Shown: positions 1 through 7,563 of the stretch, in pieces
Numbering within the stretch: position 1 is the first letter of the stretch
Layout: each line of letters opens with the position of its first letter
Assembly: GCA_026981655.1 (NCBI GenBank)
Contig: JALSIJ010000259.1
Location: 1-38,547 of the forward strand
Direction: 5' to 3'
From: Rhizobiaceae bacterium
Lineage (GTDB): Bacteria; Pseudomonadota; Alphaproteobacteria; Rhizobiales; Rhizobiaceae
Length of the DNA stretch: 38,547 bases
Made by a program: the position numbers and the translations under genes
Notes under the pieces: model-generated
What the model saw: the letters and a program-made list of their open reading frames with translations, nothing else
What the model was told of the DNA's origin: nothing
Database searches by the model: none

Positions 1-329
1 ATGATGATGACGGCCCGATGATCGAGAAAACTGCGGAAGGCGTATATATTGCCGACGCCCGCACTGAACTCGACGAGGTCGCAGCAATGATCGGTGCCGA
101 ATTTCAATATGGTGAATTGGGCGAAGACATGGATACGATCGGCGGCTTGGTGTTTTCCCTTGTCGGGCGCATACCGGTTCGTGGCGAAGTCATTGATGGT
201 ATCGCCGGATTTGAATTTCGAATTCTGGATGCTGACCCAAGGCGCATTCGCCGGTTGCAAATTGTCCAGCGGCGATCGTCAGCCCGCGTTCAAAGAGGTA
301 AAAAACAGGCTTCAAGCGAAAAAGATTGA
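1..329 (+). CDS. CorC/HlyC-family protein, C-terminal fragment
   Basis: The frame is open to the left edge (codons begin at base 3), so only the C-terminal 109 or so residues are present. The visible part, starting with the acidic stretch DDDGPMIEK, matches the CorC_HlyC (transporter-associated) domain that closes CorC/TlyC-type proteins; the two CBS domains that normally precede it would lie outside the window. The motif GGLVFSLVGRIPVRGE is typical of this domain. These proteins are linked to Mg2+/Co2+ efflux and resistance and sometimes membrane-tethered. The basic tail (RRIRRLQIVQRR...GKKQASSEKD) is an ordinary ending for alphaproteobacterial members. In many alphaproteobacteria lnt (apolipoprotein N-acyltransferase) follows; here a Crp/Fnr regulator follows instead. 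Family confident; exact role inferred. Confidence 0.82.
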   Translation, partial: DDDGPMIEKTAEGVYIADARTELDEVAAMIGAEFQYGELGEDMDTIGGLVFSLVGRIPVRGEVIDGIAGFEFRILDADPRRIRRLQIVQRRSSARVQRGKKQASSEKD

Positions 330-348
330 ACCAATTAACAGGTTTTTT
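329..348 (+). terminator. weak intrinsic terminator candidate after the CorC-type gene
   Basis: A 4-bp AACC/GGTT stem (329-332 with 341-344) overlaps the end of the stop codon and runs into six T residues (343-348). The stem is short, so this is only a candidate. Confidence 0.27.
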
Positions 349-577
349 GCCACTGTTTTGACTTCTGAAGTGTGGAATACTTGACGGCAACTCATCAATT
401 TCGCTCTCAGTAAAAATCAAAAATTGTTTCCCTTGAGATAGTTACAACCAGCAATCGCTTGTTCGCTCCAGGTTTTTACCCTATCGTTTTGGAGAATGTT
501 CAACTTTTTGTACCCCTGAATTAAGGGGAGATTGTTTTGCAACTGTTGAAATTCCGGGATTGGAGCGGCGCTTATTG

Positions 578-1261
578 ATGGATCAACTTATCGAAATTCC
601 TCTATTCTCAGGAATGAGCAAAGGAAATTCTAAACTTTTCAGTTCTCGTTGCATGTGGCGGGAATATCAGGCTGGTGAGTTGATTATTGATCATAATGAC
701 CAAAGCAATGATGTTCGATTTATCTTAACCGGCCTGGTTAGGATCATCATCCGGGTTGCTGCCGGGCGCGAGGTTATTTTAAATGACGCAAAGGCCGGAG
801 ACTTTTTTGGCGAATTGTCAGCAATTGATGGCAGCACCAGATCGGCCAACGTTACCGCTATTACCCGTTCACGTATGTGCATAATGCCAGCGCAGGTTTT
901 TATGGATATTCTCGACCGGTCCCCTTCCGTCAACCATATTGTTTTAAGAAAACTTACCGATGATATACGGCGGCTTTCCAACAGGTTGTCTGAATATTCA
1001 TTTCTTCAGGCCCGTCACCGGCTCTATGCTGAATTGCTGCGGTTGTCACAACCACGTTTGGGCCATCCAGATCAACGGGTCATCAGCCCTCCTCCTATAC
1101 AACGGGAAATTGCTGATAGAATTGCCAGCCGCAGGGAGGTTGTCTCCCGCGAAATGAAAGCGCTGGAGCGTGAAGGTTGTTTGGAAAAAACTCGTGGTGC
1201 GCTGATATTGACGGATATCGAAGAGCTCAATCGCCGAATTATGTCGGGCTGGAATGAATAG
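578..1261 (+). CDS. Crp/Fnr-family transcriptional regulator
   Basis: A 227-residue protein with an N-terminal cyclic-nucleotide-binding-type beta-barrel (about residues 8-125), a dimerisation helix (about 125-150) and a C-terminal winged helix-turn-helix (about 165-220) with the recognition stretch RIASRREVVSREMKAL. The motif GDFFGELSAIDGSTRSANVTA resembles the phosphate-binding cassette (G-E-L...R-S-A) of cAMP-binding members, and there is no N-terminal Cys cluster as in oxygen-sensing FNR. A cyclic-nucleotide ligand is therefore plausible but unproven. I chose ATG 578 because a GGAGCGG ribosome-binding sequence (562-568) lies at suitable distance; TTG 560 in the same frame lacks one. It converges on chpT with a 12-bp gap. 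Targets cannot be read from the sequence. Confidence 0.88.
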   Translation: MDQLIEIPLFSGMSKGNSKLFSSRCMWREYQAGELIIDHNDQSNDVRFILTGLVRIIIRVAAGREVILNDAKAGDFFGELSAIDGSTRSANVTAITRSRMCIMPAQVFMDILDRSPSVNHIVLRKLTDDIRRLSNRLSEYSFLQARHRLYAELLRLSQPRLGHPDQRVISPPPIQREIADRIASRREVVSREMKALEREGCLEKTRGALILTDIEELNRRIMSGWNE

Positions 1262-1273
1262 AGCTTTCGTAGT

Positions 1274-1909
1274 TTATTGCGCGGTCAAAACCACATCTTC
1301 ACCTTCAAGGCGAACACCAAGGGTCATGCCACATGCCTCTGCCAACAACACGGTATAATATGGCTGCACGCCGTGCGCATCCAGCTCACCTTCAATAGTG
1401 CCGTTGAGCATATTCAAGAATGCCGAAGGTGCACGGGCATTTGTTCCTGAGCAATTTAGCGAAAAGCGAATATTGTCTTCGCTGCCCTCCATTAGAACCT
1501 TGATAAGCCCGCCTCGCGGTATGGCATTTAGGGCCACCAAAACCAGATTAAGAATGAGTTTTACCTTGTTCTTGGGCATTAATACCCGCTCGCCGACCCA
1601 TTCAATTTCCGGTTTCTCTCCTGCAATAAATCCACGCACCACTTCTTCTGCATCGCCCGTATCTATCATTGCACCGACTGATCCCGATGCGCCAAATGCC
1701 AGTCGGGCAAATTTCAATTTGGCCGATGCTGAAAATGCGCTTTTGCGGATCAGATCCATTGCAAACTCTTTCATCTCCTCACCATTGTCCTCGTCCAGAA
1801 CTTCAAGGCCATTGGTAATTGCACCAACCGGAGAAATGATATCATGACATACCCTGCTTGCTAAAAGAGCTGCCAGATCCAGTGCGGACAGTTTTGGGAG
1901 ATTGGTCAT
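1274..1909 (-). CDS. chpT: ChpT-like histidine phosphotransferase of the CtrA phosphorelay
   Basis: A 211-residue protein with the pattern of the alphaproteobacterial ChpT family (histidine phosphotransferase, formerly DUF2328). The phosphoacceptor His lies in the segment SRVCHDIISPVGAI near the N terminus, in a two-helix DHp-like domain, followed by a degenerate ATPase-like domain ending TLGVRLEGEDVVLTAQ. In Caulobacter ChpT passes phosphate from the hybrid kinase CckA to CtrA and CpdR; that role is taken from the family. The start at ATG 1909 is chosen because GAGGA sits 6-10 bases upstream; a longer frame to 1960 would add 17 unlikely residues. Its likely target, ctrA, is in the same window near 36.5 kb. 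The upstream gene (phnE) is co-directional but separated by about 140 bp containing a hairpin. Confidence 0.9.
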   Translation of the reverse strand: MTNLPKLSALDLAALLASRVCHDIISPVGAITNGLEVLDEDNGEEMKEFAMDLIRKSAFSASAKLKFARLAFGASGSVGAMIDTGDAEEVVRGFIAGEKPEIEWVGERVLMPKNKVKLILNLVLVALNAIPRGGLIKVLMEGSEDNIRFSLNCSGTNARAPSAFLNMLNGTIEGELDAHGVQPYYTVLLAEACGMTLGVRLEGEDVVLTAQ

Positions 1910-1986
1910 ATGTTCCTCGAAGTCTGTAGTTGCCTGATAAAATATCGAATCACGCCGCAAGCGCTAGCTTACAAATACACAGGCAA

Positions 1987-2015
1987 TTGGGCGCTGCCAA
2001 GCTGACAACGCCCAA
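1987..2015 (-). terminator. hairpin downstream of the phn operon
   Basis: A perfect 7-bp stem TTGGGCG/CGCCCAA (1987-1993 with 2009-2015) with a 15-base loop, 36 bases past the stop of the last phnE. There is no T-tract on the minus strand, so it may be a transcript-end stabiliser or part of a Rho-dependent end rather than a classical terminator. Confidence 0.33.
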
Positions 2016-2050
2016 TAATAGCAAGCCGTTTTATTGAACAGGAAATAATT

Positions 2051-2863
2051 TCAAATAATTGAGTGACGAACCTTGGCAGACACATATTCTGAAATAAACA
2101 CGGTGCCCAATATTACCAACAAAATCATAGAGACCTGCGTCCAGGCAAGAACGTTGATCGATGCATTGAGTTGAACGCCAATGCCGCCCGCACCAACAAT
2201 CCCCAAAATTGTTGAACCACGTACATTAATGTCCCAACGAAACACAGCAACCCCGGCAAATGTCGGTAGTACCTGTGGCACAATTCCGTATAACATCTGC
2301 TGAATACGCGATGCGCCGGTCGCCTCTATGGCCTCTACTTGGGTATGATTAATTTCCTCAATTGCCTCATACAATAGCTTGGAACAGCCACCGATCGAAC
2401 GAATCCCGATAGCGATGGTTCCAGCTAACACACCGGGGCCGACAATAACCACCAGCAGCAGCGCCCAAATGAGCGAGTTGACCGATCTTGTAGCAACAAT
2501 GATAAACAGTGCTACAGCGCGAACCAATTTATGAGGGGTGGTGTTGTTGGCCGCTAAAAACGCAATGGGTACAGCCAAAACCATTGCAATCACTGTACCA
2601 ATTGTTGCAATATTCAAGGTGTCCCAAACAGGCCGCCACAGATTATCCATATAGGACCATGATGGCGGGACCATTCGACCAACTATATCCACCATCTGCC
2701 GTGGCGCATCCCAAACAAACATCCAGATGGTTTTTTCAGAAATCAGGTTCCATGCATAATAAGCAATGGAAACGCCGATTAGCCAGCCAGCCCAAATAAG
2801 CCACTGCTTGATAGTTGTACGCCGCTTCCAAAGCGGGCCATCAGAAGTTTCAATTAATGGCAT
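2051..2863 (-). CDS. phnE: Phosphonate-type ABC transporter permease PhnE (second copy)
   Basis: A 270-residue inner-membrane permease of the PhnE family (binding-protein-dependent transport, BPD_transp_1). There is one membrane segment near residues 22-45 and several more in the ABC permease domain (about 85-265). The permease coupling loop is visible as EAIEATGASRIQQML...PQVLPTFAG, followed by the PhnE-typical end [22 protein letters not shown]. Start ATG 2863 is chosen because it forms a TAATG overlap with the stop of the preceding phnE; a GTG at 2875 would overlap 13 bases. It is the last gene of the phnD-phnC-phnE-phnE set. Two PhnE-type permeases presumably form a heterodimeric channel. 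Family call is secure; substrate (phosphonate, phosphite or phosphate ester) is not determined. Confidence 0.93.
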   Translation of the reverse strand: MPLIETSDGPLWKRRTTIKQWLIWAGWLIGVSIAYYAWNLISEKTIWMFVWDAPRQMVDIVGRMVPPSWSYMDNLWRPVWDTLNIATIGTVIAMVLAVPIAFLAANNTTPHKLVRAVALFIIVATRSVNSLIWALLLVVIVGPGVLAGTIAIGIRSIGGCSKLLYEAIEEINHTQVEAIEATGASRIQQMLYGIVPQVLPTFAGVAVFRWDINVRGSTILGIVGAGGIGVQLNASINVLAWTQVSMILLVILGTVFISEYVSAKVRHSII

Positions 2864-3666
2864 TACTGAACCCACTTTCTAAGATAACCGGAAGTATATT
2901 CCAGAGCGATAACGATGATAATAATCGAAATCAAAATTGTTGCGGTCGTATCATATTCGTAGCGTTGTACCGACGTGAGCAGATGGGCACCGATACCGCC
3001 TGCGCCGACAATACCGACGACCGCACTTTCGCGGAAATTGATATCCAGCCGGTAGAGCGAAAGGCCGATCATGCGCGGCATTACCTGCGGTTGCACCGAG
3101 TAATTAACCCATTGCAACCAGCTTGATCCGGTGACCTTCACCGCTTCGGCTTGGGATTTACTCATGTTCTCGATGTCTTCAGCCAATAGCTTGGCAAAAA
3201 AACCGATGGTACCAATGGAAAGTGCAACAAAACCTGCAAAGGGGCCAAAACCAAAAAACTTGACTGCAAAAATGGCCAGAATGATTTCAGGAAAGGTTCT
3301 TGAGACACCAATAATGCTGCGGCAAAACAGATAGACCCATTTGGGGGAAAGATTGCGCGCTGCACCAAGGCCGATCGGGACCGAAAGAATGATGCCGCCG
3401 ATGGTGGAAATGATCGCCATCCAGATACTTTCAAGGATGCCATCTACAATCACGCCGCGGGAATCCGCCAGATTGGGCGGAAAAAACTTCGACAACAAGG
3501 TCAGCCCGCGTGGAAGCCCTTCGGCAACGCGCGTCCAATTGATTTCCATGGTGCCGATGGCAAGAGCAAAGTAAACAAGCGAACCGACATAGATCAACCA
3601 ACGCAAGACGGGATTAACGATGAATGGTGGTTTTTTCCAGGTATCGGAATAATTGGAATTGCTCAT
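2863..3666 (-). CDS. phnE: Phosphonate-type ABC transporter permease PhnE (first copy)
   Basis: A 267-residue PhnE-family inner-membrane permease with a first membrane segment at about residues 25-43 and the ABC permease domain at about 75-260. The cytoplasmic coupling region reads [27 protein letters not shown], followed by the family signature [22 protein letters not shown]. It overlaps the end of phnC by four bases (ATGA), a sign of translational coupling, and its stop overlaps the next phnE start (TAATG). It is clearly paralogous to the second copy but divergent outside the signature regions, so it is a paired subunit rather than a recent duplication. Confidence 0.93.
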   Translation of the reverse strand: MSNSNYSDTWKKPPFIVNPVLRWLIYVGSLVYFALAIGTMEINWTRVAEGLPRGLTLLSKFFPPNLADSRGVIVDGILESIWMAIISTIGGIILSVPIGLGAARNLSPKWVYLFCRSIIGVSRTFPEIILAIFAVKFFGFGPFAGFVALSIGTIGFFAKLLAEDIENMSKSQAEAVKVTGSSWLQWVNYSVQPQVMPRMIGLSLYRLDINFRESAVVGIVGAGGIGAHLLTSVQRYEYDTTATILISIIIIVIALEYTSGYLRKWVQ

Positions 3667-4466
3667 TTCAAAACCTCAACCAGTGGCGCATCATCCTCCT
3701 CATCTACATCTTCGATGGTCGCTTCCCAGTCCTCTTCTCCATAAATCTCGGTCAACACTTCTGGTGTTAGGCCATCAGGCGGCCCGTCATAAACAATGAT
3801 ACCTTCTTTAAGGCCAACGATGCGCTGGGAAAACATCTGCGCCAGCAATACATCGTGAATGTTGATAATAGCCGCAAGCCCGCGCTCGGCACAAAGTTCA
3901 TTGATCAGGCGCATAATCTGGCGTGATGTTTTTGGATCAAGACTGGCGGTTGGTTCGTCAACCAGCAACATTTCGGGGTCCTGGATCAGTGCGCGACAAA
4001 TGCCGACCCGCTGGCGCTGGCCACCGGAAAGCTCATCTGCCCGCTTGTCAGCCATATGCATCAGACCGACCCGGTCAAGCAGCCGGTAGGCTTCCTTGAC
4101 GTCCTTTTTAGGGAATTTGCGAAACAGGCTTTGCCAGAAATTCACATAGCCAAGACGACCGGAAAGCACATTTTCCATGACAGTCAAACGCTCAACCAGG
4201 GCATATTCCTGAAAAATCATCCCCATGCGGCGACGTGCTTTTCTCAATTCCCCGGAAGACAGTGAGGTGATTTCTGTATCACCCAGCTGTATTTTGCCTT
4301 CGGTTGCGTCAACCAGACGGTTTACACAGCGAATGAGTGTTGATTTGCCGGCTCCCGATGGGCCAATCAGTGCGATTACCTGTCCGTTAGGAATTTCAAG
4401 AGAAACATTTTTCAGTGCCAAATCGCCGGTTTTATAGCGTTTGGATACATTTTCAAGACGCAACAT
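3663..4466 (-). CDS. phnC: Phosphonate-type ABC transporter ATP-binding protein PhnC
   Basis: A 267-residue ABC ATPase. Walker A is GPSGAGKST (about residue 36), the Q-loop is in [20 protein letters not shown], the ABC signature is [15 protein letters not shown], Walker B is [12 protein letters not shown] and the H-loop is INIHD. The segment NVLSGRLG and the spacing of motifs fit the PhnC subgroup. It ends in an unusually acidic tail ([22 protein letters not shown]). It lies downstream of phnD across an 83-bp gap that contains a terminator-like hairpin, and is translationally coupled to the downstream phnE. It energises uptake at the cytoplasmic face of the membrane. Confidence 0.95.
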   Translation of the reverse strand: MLRLENVSKRYKTGDLALKNVSLEIPNGQVIALIGPSGAGKSTLIRCVNRLVDATEGKIQLGDTEITSLSSGELRKARRRMGMIFQEYALVERLTVMENVLSGRLGYVNFWQSLFRKFPKKDVKEAYRLLDRVGLMHMADKRADELSGGQRQRVGICRALIQDPEMLLVDEPTASLDPKTSRQIMRLINELCAERGLAAIINIHDVLLAQMFSQRIVGLKEGIIVYDGPPDGLTPEVLTEIYGEEDWEATIEDVDEEDDAPLVEVLK

Positions 4467-4495
4467 AAGCGTTCAATATCTCCAGTATCTATGAA

Positions 4496-4527
4496 AAACC
4501 CGGGCCTGATCGAAAAGTCAGGCCCGG
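4496..4527 (-). terminator. intra-operon intrinsic terminator between phnD and phnC
   Basis: A perfect 10-bp GC-rich stem (4500-4509 with 4518-4527, arms CCGGGCCTGA and TCAGGCCCGG) with an 8-base loop, followed on the minus strand by a run of five T residues. It sits 23 bases past the phnD stop and 33 bases before phnC. This is a classical intrinsic terminator shape inside the operon, expected to allow partial read-through or to protect the phnD transcript, giving more binding protein than membrane subunits. Confidence 0.7.
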
Positions 4528-4549
4528 TACAATGTCATCGGTCGGCCGA

Positions 4550-5533
4550 CTATTTACAGTCGTAGCTTACACCATTGGCTTTATCGATTTGACGGATGAC
4601 CGCCCAGTCGAACTTGTGGGTAATTCCGATGAAACGGTCCGCTTTCTTGAATTCCTTGACGAAATTCGCATCCTCTTTCCATGGGAAAGTCCAGAAAGCC
4701 TGCTTGATCTTGGCTGTCAGGGCCGGATCCAGATTATAAACCGTACCATATCCAGTGGTCGGGAAAGTCTGGGACTTGTAGATCGATCGGATTTTCCCTG
4801 GCTCGATTACCCCGCGGCGAATCATTCGCTGAAGCACCGAATTGGCAACGGAAGCGGCCTCATAGTCGCCATTGTAAACACCTAGAATCGAGTTGTCGTG
4901 TTTGCCGGAAAAGGTTGCCGAGAAGTCCTTGTCTTTAACCAGGCCGAATTCGCCCTTCAGGATGGCAGATGGCGCCTTAAAACCTGAATTTGATGTTGGC
5001 GATGTGAATGCCAGCGTTTTGCCTTTAAGCTCAGAAGGGCTTTTCAGCGGACTGTCGGCCGGTACAATGATTTCCATTTCATAACCAAATGAACCATCGT
5101 TTTTAGCCATCATAGCAAAAGGAACAAAACCGGCGCAACTGACGGCAATCGGGTTGGACCCGGTGTTGAAGCCGGCAACGTGCAGGCGGCCCGAGCGCAT
5201 GGCTTCAAGCTGGGCTGCATTTGATTGAACTGGAAAAAATACAACTTTTTTGCCGGTGACTTTTTCCATGTGCTTGACAAAGCCATCCCATATACTGGCA
5301 TAAACAGCAGGGTCTTCAACCGGAGTATAGGTAAAGATGATGGTGTCTGGATTAACCCAGTCTTTTGGATCAAGCGGCAAGTCAGCGGTTTGATCTAAAT
5401 TACGGTCACAATAAGCTTTATCAAGAGTACCACGGTTGCACTCTTCCTGCGCAAAGGCCGTCGTTGACATAAGACTTATACTTGCTGCTGCAAGCAATCC
5501 CGCCGCAGCAACCAAAAATTTACGTATTTTCAT
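4550..5533 (-). CDS. phnD: Phosphonate-type ABC transporter periplasmic binding protein PhnD
   Basis: A 327-residue periplasmic binding protein of the PhnD family. A Sec signal peptide is visible: basic MKIRKF, a hydrophobic core and an AxA site (STTAFA before QEECN), cleaving near residue 28. The mature part shows PhnD/SsuA/ThiY-like features: PVEDPAVYASIWDGFVKHMEKVTGKKVVFF, QLEAMRSGRLHVAGFNTGSN, KGKTLAFTSPTSNSGFKAPS and a C-terminal Cys. The ribosome site GGGAGGAATAA directly precedes ATG 5533. No C-P lyase genes are present, so imported ligand may be phosphonate handled elsewhere, phosphite or another phosphorus oxyanion. It follows a Na+/phosphate symporter-like gene on the same strand by 118 bp. 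Confidence 0.93.
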   Translation of the reverse strand: MKIRKFLVAAAGLLAAASISLMSTTAFAQEECNRGTLDKAYCDRNLDQTADLPLDPKDWVNPDTIIFTYTPVEDPAVYASIWDGFVKHMEKVTGKKVVFFPVQSNAAQLEAMRSGRLHVAGFNTGSNPIAVSCAGFVPFAMMAKNDGSFGYEMEIIVPADSPLKSPSELKGKTLAFTSPTSNSGFKAPSAILKGEFGLVKDKDFSATFSGKHDNSILGVYNGDYEAASVANSVLQRMIRRGVIEPGKIRSIYKSQTFPTTGYGTVYNLDPALTAKIKQAFWTFPWKEDANFVKEFKKADRFIGITHKFDWAVIRQIDKANGVSYDCK

Positions 5534-5569
5534 TTATTCCTCCCAAGAATATTGTTGTTTTTTTTACAC

Positions 5570-5576
5570 GTGACAG
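5570..5576 (-). promoter_or_regulatory. Pho-box half-site candidate upstream of phnD
   Basis: Minus-strand CTGTCAC, 37 bases upstream of the phnD start, matches the conserved half of the CTGTCAT repeat bound by PhoB; the neighbouring repeat is poor. It is a weak candidate, supported mainly by gene function. Confidence 0.27.
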
Positions 5577-5651
5577 ACTAACGTCCATTACGCTGATTCA
5601 GCAAGTTAATTCTGTTTGTTATCCTTTCAATCCTGTTTTGGTACATCTGGT

Positions 5652-7382
5652 TTAAAAACTACTTTTATTCGCCGATATTTCCGGTTGATACTTAATTCGC
5701 CGCTGGGCCTTTTTGGTCAAACGCGATGGCCGCAGTTCTCCCGCACGCTCAAGAACCGGGTAAGCAACCGATGTCAAATGGGAATTAATCCGCTTGAAAT
5801 CGCGGATTACATCCAAATGAATGCCGCTGGTAATCAAACTTTGCGGCTGCCCATCGCTCAACCGCTCAAGATGTTTTTCAGTGCCACTTCTTTCCAATTG
5901 CCGCAGCTCTGTTTTGCGGGCAATTAACTCACGTGCACTATCAATATGCCCGGACAAGAAAGTATTCATGGCAAGATCGAGCGTGTTCAATACCCGTTCG
6001 TGCATGGCATCAATTTCCCTCTGCCCTTCATCAGAAAAAGCCACGCCAAGCTTTTGTTTTTTCTCGGCAAGCCCCATCAGATTTCTCTCAATAATATCGC
6101 CAACATGCTCAAGGTTTGTGGAAAAGCTGATAATATCAACCGCCCGCTTACTATCGGTCTGATCAAGTTCTTCCGCCATAAGTTTGGTCAGGTATAGTTT
6201 AATCTCGTTATTGAGATCATCAACCAAATCATCATCATCGCCCAAATTTTGTTGTTTGGCGCTAACCTCGTTATCCAAAACCTGCTTTGTTTTGCACAAC
6301 ATAAGGCGAACAGCATCACCAATCCGCAAGGTCTCACGCGAGGCAGCACTTAATGCAGCAGATGGTGTTTCAAACAATTTGTGATCTAGATATTTCGGGC
6401 CGGTAAATTCATCATCCGGAATAGGAACACTGGGCAAAATTCGCTCGGTCAGACTTGCCACGATCTGGGTAAGCGAAATAAACACCACCAACAGGGCCGC
6501 ATTGAACATCAAGTGGAATATGATTATTTCAAACCCTGCACCAATTTTGAACCCGGTATTGTTGCTGAACGCGTTGATGTATTCTATTGCAAATGGCAAT
6601 AATGGCACCGCAATGATGACGCCACATACACGAAAAATCAAATTGCCCAAAGGTATGCGGCGCACTTCGACGGGTTCCGACATGGTCGCTGAAATCGCCG
6701 GTAACGCTGCACCAATATTGATCCCCAGAATGAAGGGAAACAGCTGTTCGGCCGATATCGCACCACCACCGGCAAGGCTGACCGCCAACAAAACCATCGC
6801 AATGCTGGAATGGGCGATCCATGTGAGTATAATGCCCAACAGGATTGCCATTAACAACTCTGATGAGGCCGCATTGATAACAATCATCACAACCGGGCTG
6901 GAAGATAAATCACCCGCAGAATGAGAAAGTGTTTGCAGACCTAAAAACAGCAGACCCAAGCCAATACCAACCCGGCCAATCGCCTTGATCTTGCTGTTTC
7001 TGCCGTCAAATATGGTATGGATAAGATAGCCGCCAAACGCCATTACCGGCCAAAACCCGGAAATTCCGGTGGAGAAAATCAGGGCGGCAAAAGAAGCGCC
7101 TAAATCCGCACCGAGCATAATGGCCAACGCGACCGAGCAAAGGATCAACCCCTGACCGGAAAAAGAACCGATCAGCAATGCAACGGCGGTTGAACTTTGA
7201 AGAACCGTACCTGCCACAGTTCCGGCAAGTGCAGAAACAACCCGCCCATTTGAACGCCCGCCAAGAAAATGCCGAAGCTTGTTGCCAAATGCGCGCATAA
7301 TACCAGTGCGGATCATACGGCTGCCCCAAAGCAACAGGGCAATACCACCAAGCAGGTTTATGAGAATTTGCGTTCCATTCAT
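5652..7382 (-). CDS. Na+/phosphate symporter family protein with PhoU-like tail
   Basis: A 576-residue inner-membrane protein of the NptA/PNaS family. Two inverted Na_Pi_cotrans repeats occupy about residues 10-150 and 165-310; the first holds the QSST motif (TVLQSSTAVALLIGSF) and the second the matching AHSSIAMVLLAVSLAGGG. The C-terminal 230 residues are a soluble PhoU-like helical domain (EELDQTDSKRAVDIISFSTNLEHVGDIIERNLMGLAEKK). Such proteins move phosphate, probably with sodium, and the PhoU-like part may sense or limit uptake. It lies upstream of phnD on the same strand with no terminator seen in the 118-bp gap, so the five genes may form one phosphorus-scavenging unit. Substrate and direction are inferred from family. 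The start ATG 7382 has only a weak ribosome site. Confidence 0.88.
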   Translation of the reverse strand: MNGTQILINLLGGIALLLWGSRMIRTGIMRAFGNKLRHFLGGRSNGRVVSALAGTVAGTVLQSSTAVALLIGSFSGQGLILCSVALAIMLGADLGASFAALIFSTGISGFWPVMAFGGYLIHTIFDGRNSKIKAIGRVGIGLGLLFLGLQTLSHSAGDLSSSPVVMIVINAASSELLMAILLGIILTWIAHSSIAMVLLAVSLAGGGAISAEQLFPFILGINIGAALPAISATMSEPVEVRRIPLGNLIFRVCGVIIAVPLLPFAIEYINAFSNNTGFKIGAGFEIIIFHLMFNAALLVVFISLTQIVASLTERILPSVPIPDDEFTGPKYLDHKLFETPSAALSAASRETLRIGDAVRLMLCKTKQVLDNEVSAKQQNLGDDDDLVDDLNNEIKLYLTKLMAEELDQTDSKRAVDIISFSTNLEHVGDIIERNLMGLAEKKQKLGVAFSDEGQREIDAMHERVLNTLDLAMNTFLSGHIDSARELIARKTELRQLERSGTEKHLERLSDGQPQSLITSGIHLDVIRDFKRINSHLTSVAYPVLERAGELRPSRLTKKAQRRIKYQPEISANKSSF

Positions 7383-7423
7383 TCGGCAGTGTTTACTTTC
7401 ATCTTGCGCGATTCGAAAAAACT

Positions 7424-7445
7424 GTTTGTAACATTTTTATGACAA
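7424..7445 (-). promoter_or_regulatory. Pho-box-like direct repeat upstream of the Na+/phosphate symporter gene
   Basis: On the minus strand two 11-base units, TTGTCATAAAA and ATGTTACAAAC, lie in tandem 42 bases before the start codon. They match 9 and 7 of 11 positions of the CTGTCATAAAT unit known for PhoB in enterics and rhizobia. Placement before a phosphate transporter gene makes PhoB control likely. Confidence 0.5.
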
Positions 7446-7563
7446 AATACAGGGCTTTTTGAATTTATTCAGCGTTTTCGGTGGATTATGCCAGTATTTT
7501 GATTGTTCTTCACAAGAACCTAATGCATTTTCACCTTCTTTCGCCGAATATCGTGTATTTTTG

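Noticed and set aside
513-528. Inverted repeat CCCCT/AGGGG upstream of the Crp/Fnr gene.
   Set aside because: The stem is only five perfect pairs and the following T-rich stretch is broken; it could be an operator or nothing, so it is not listed as a feature.
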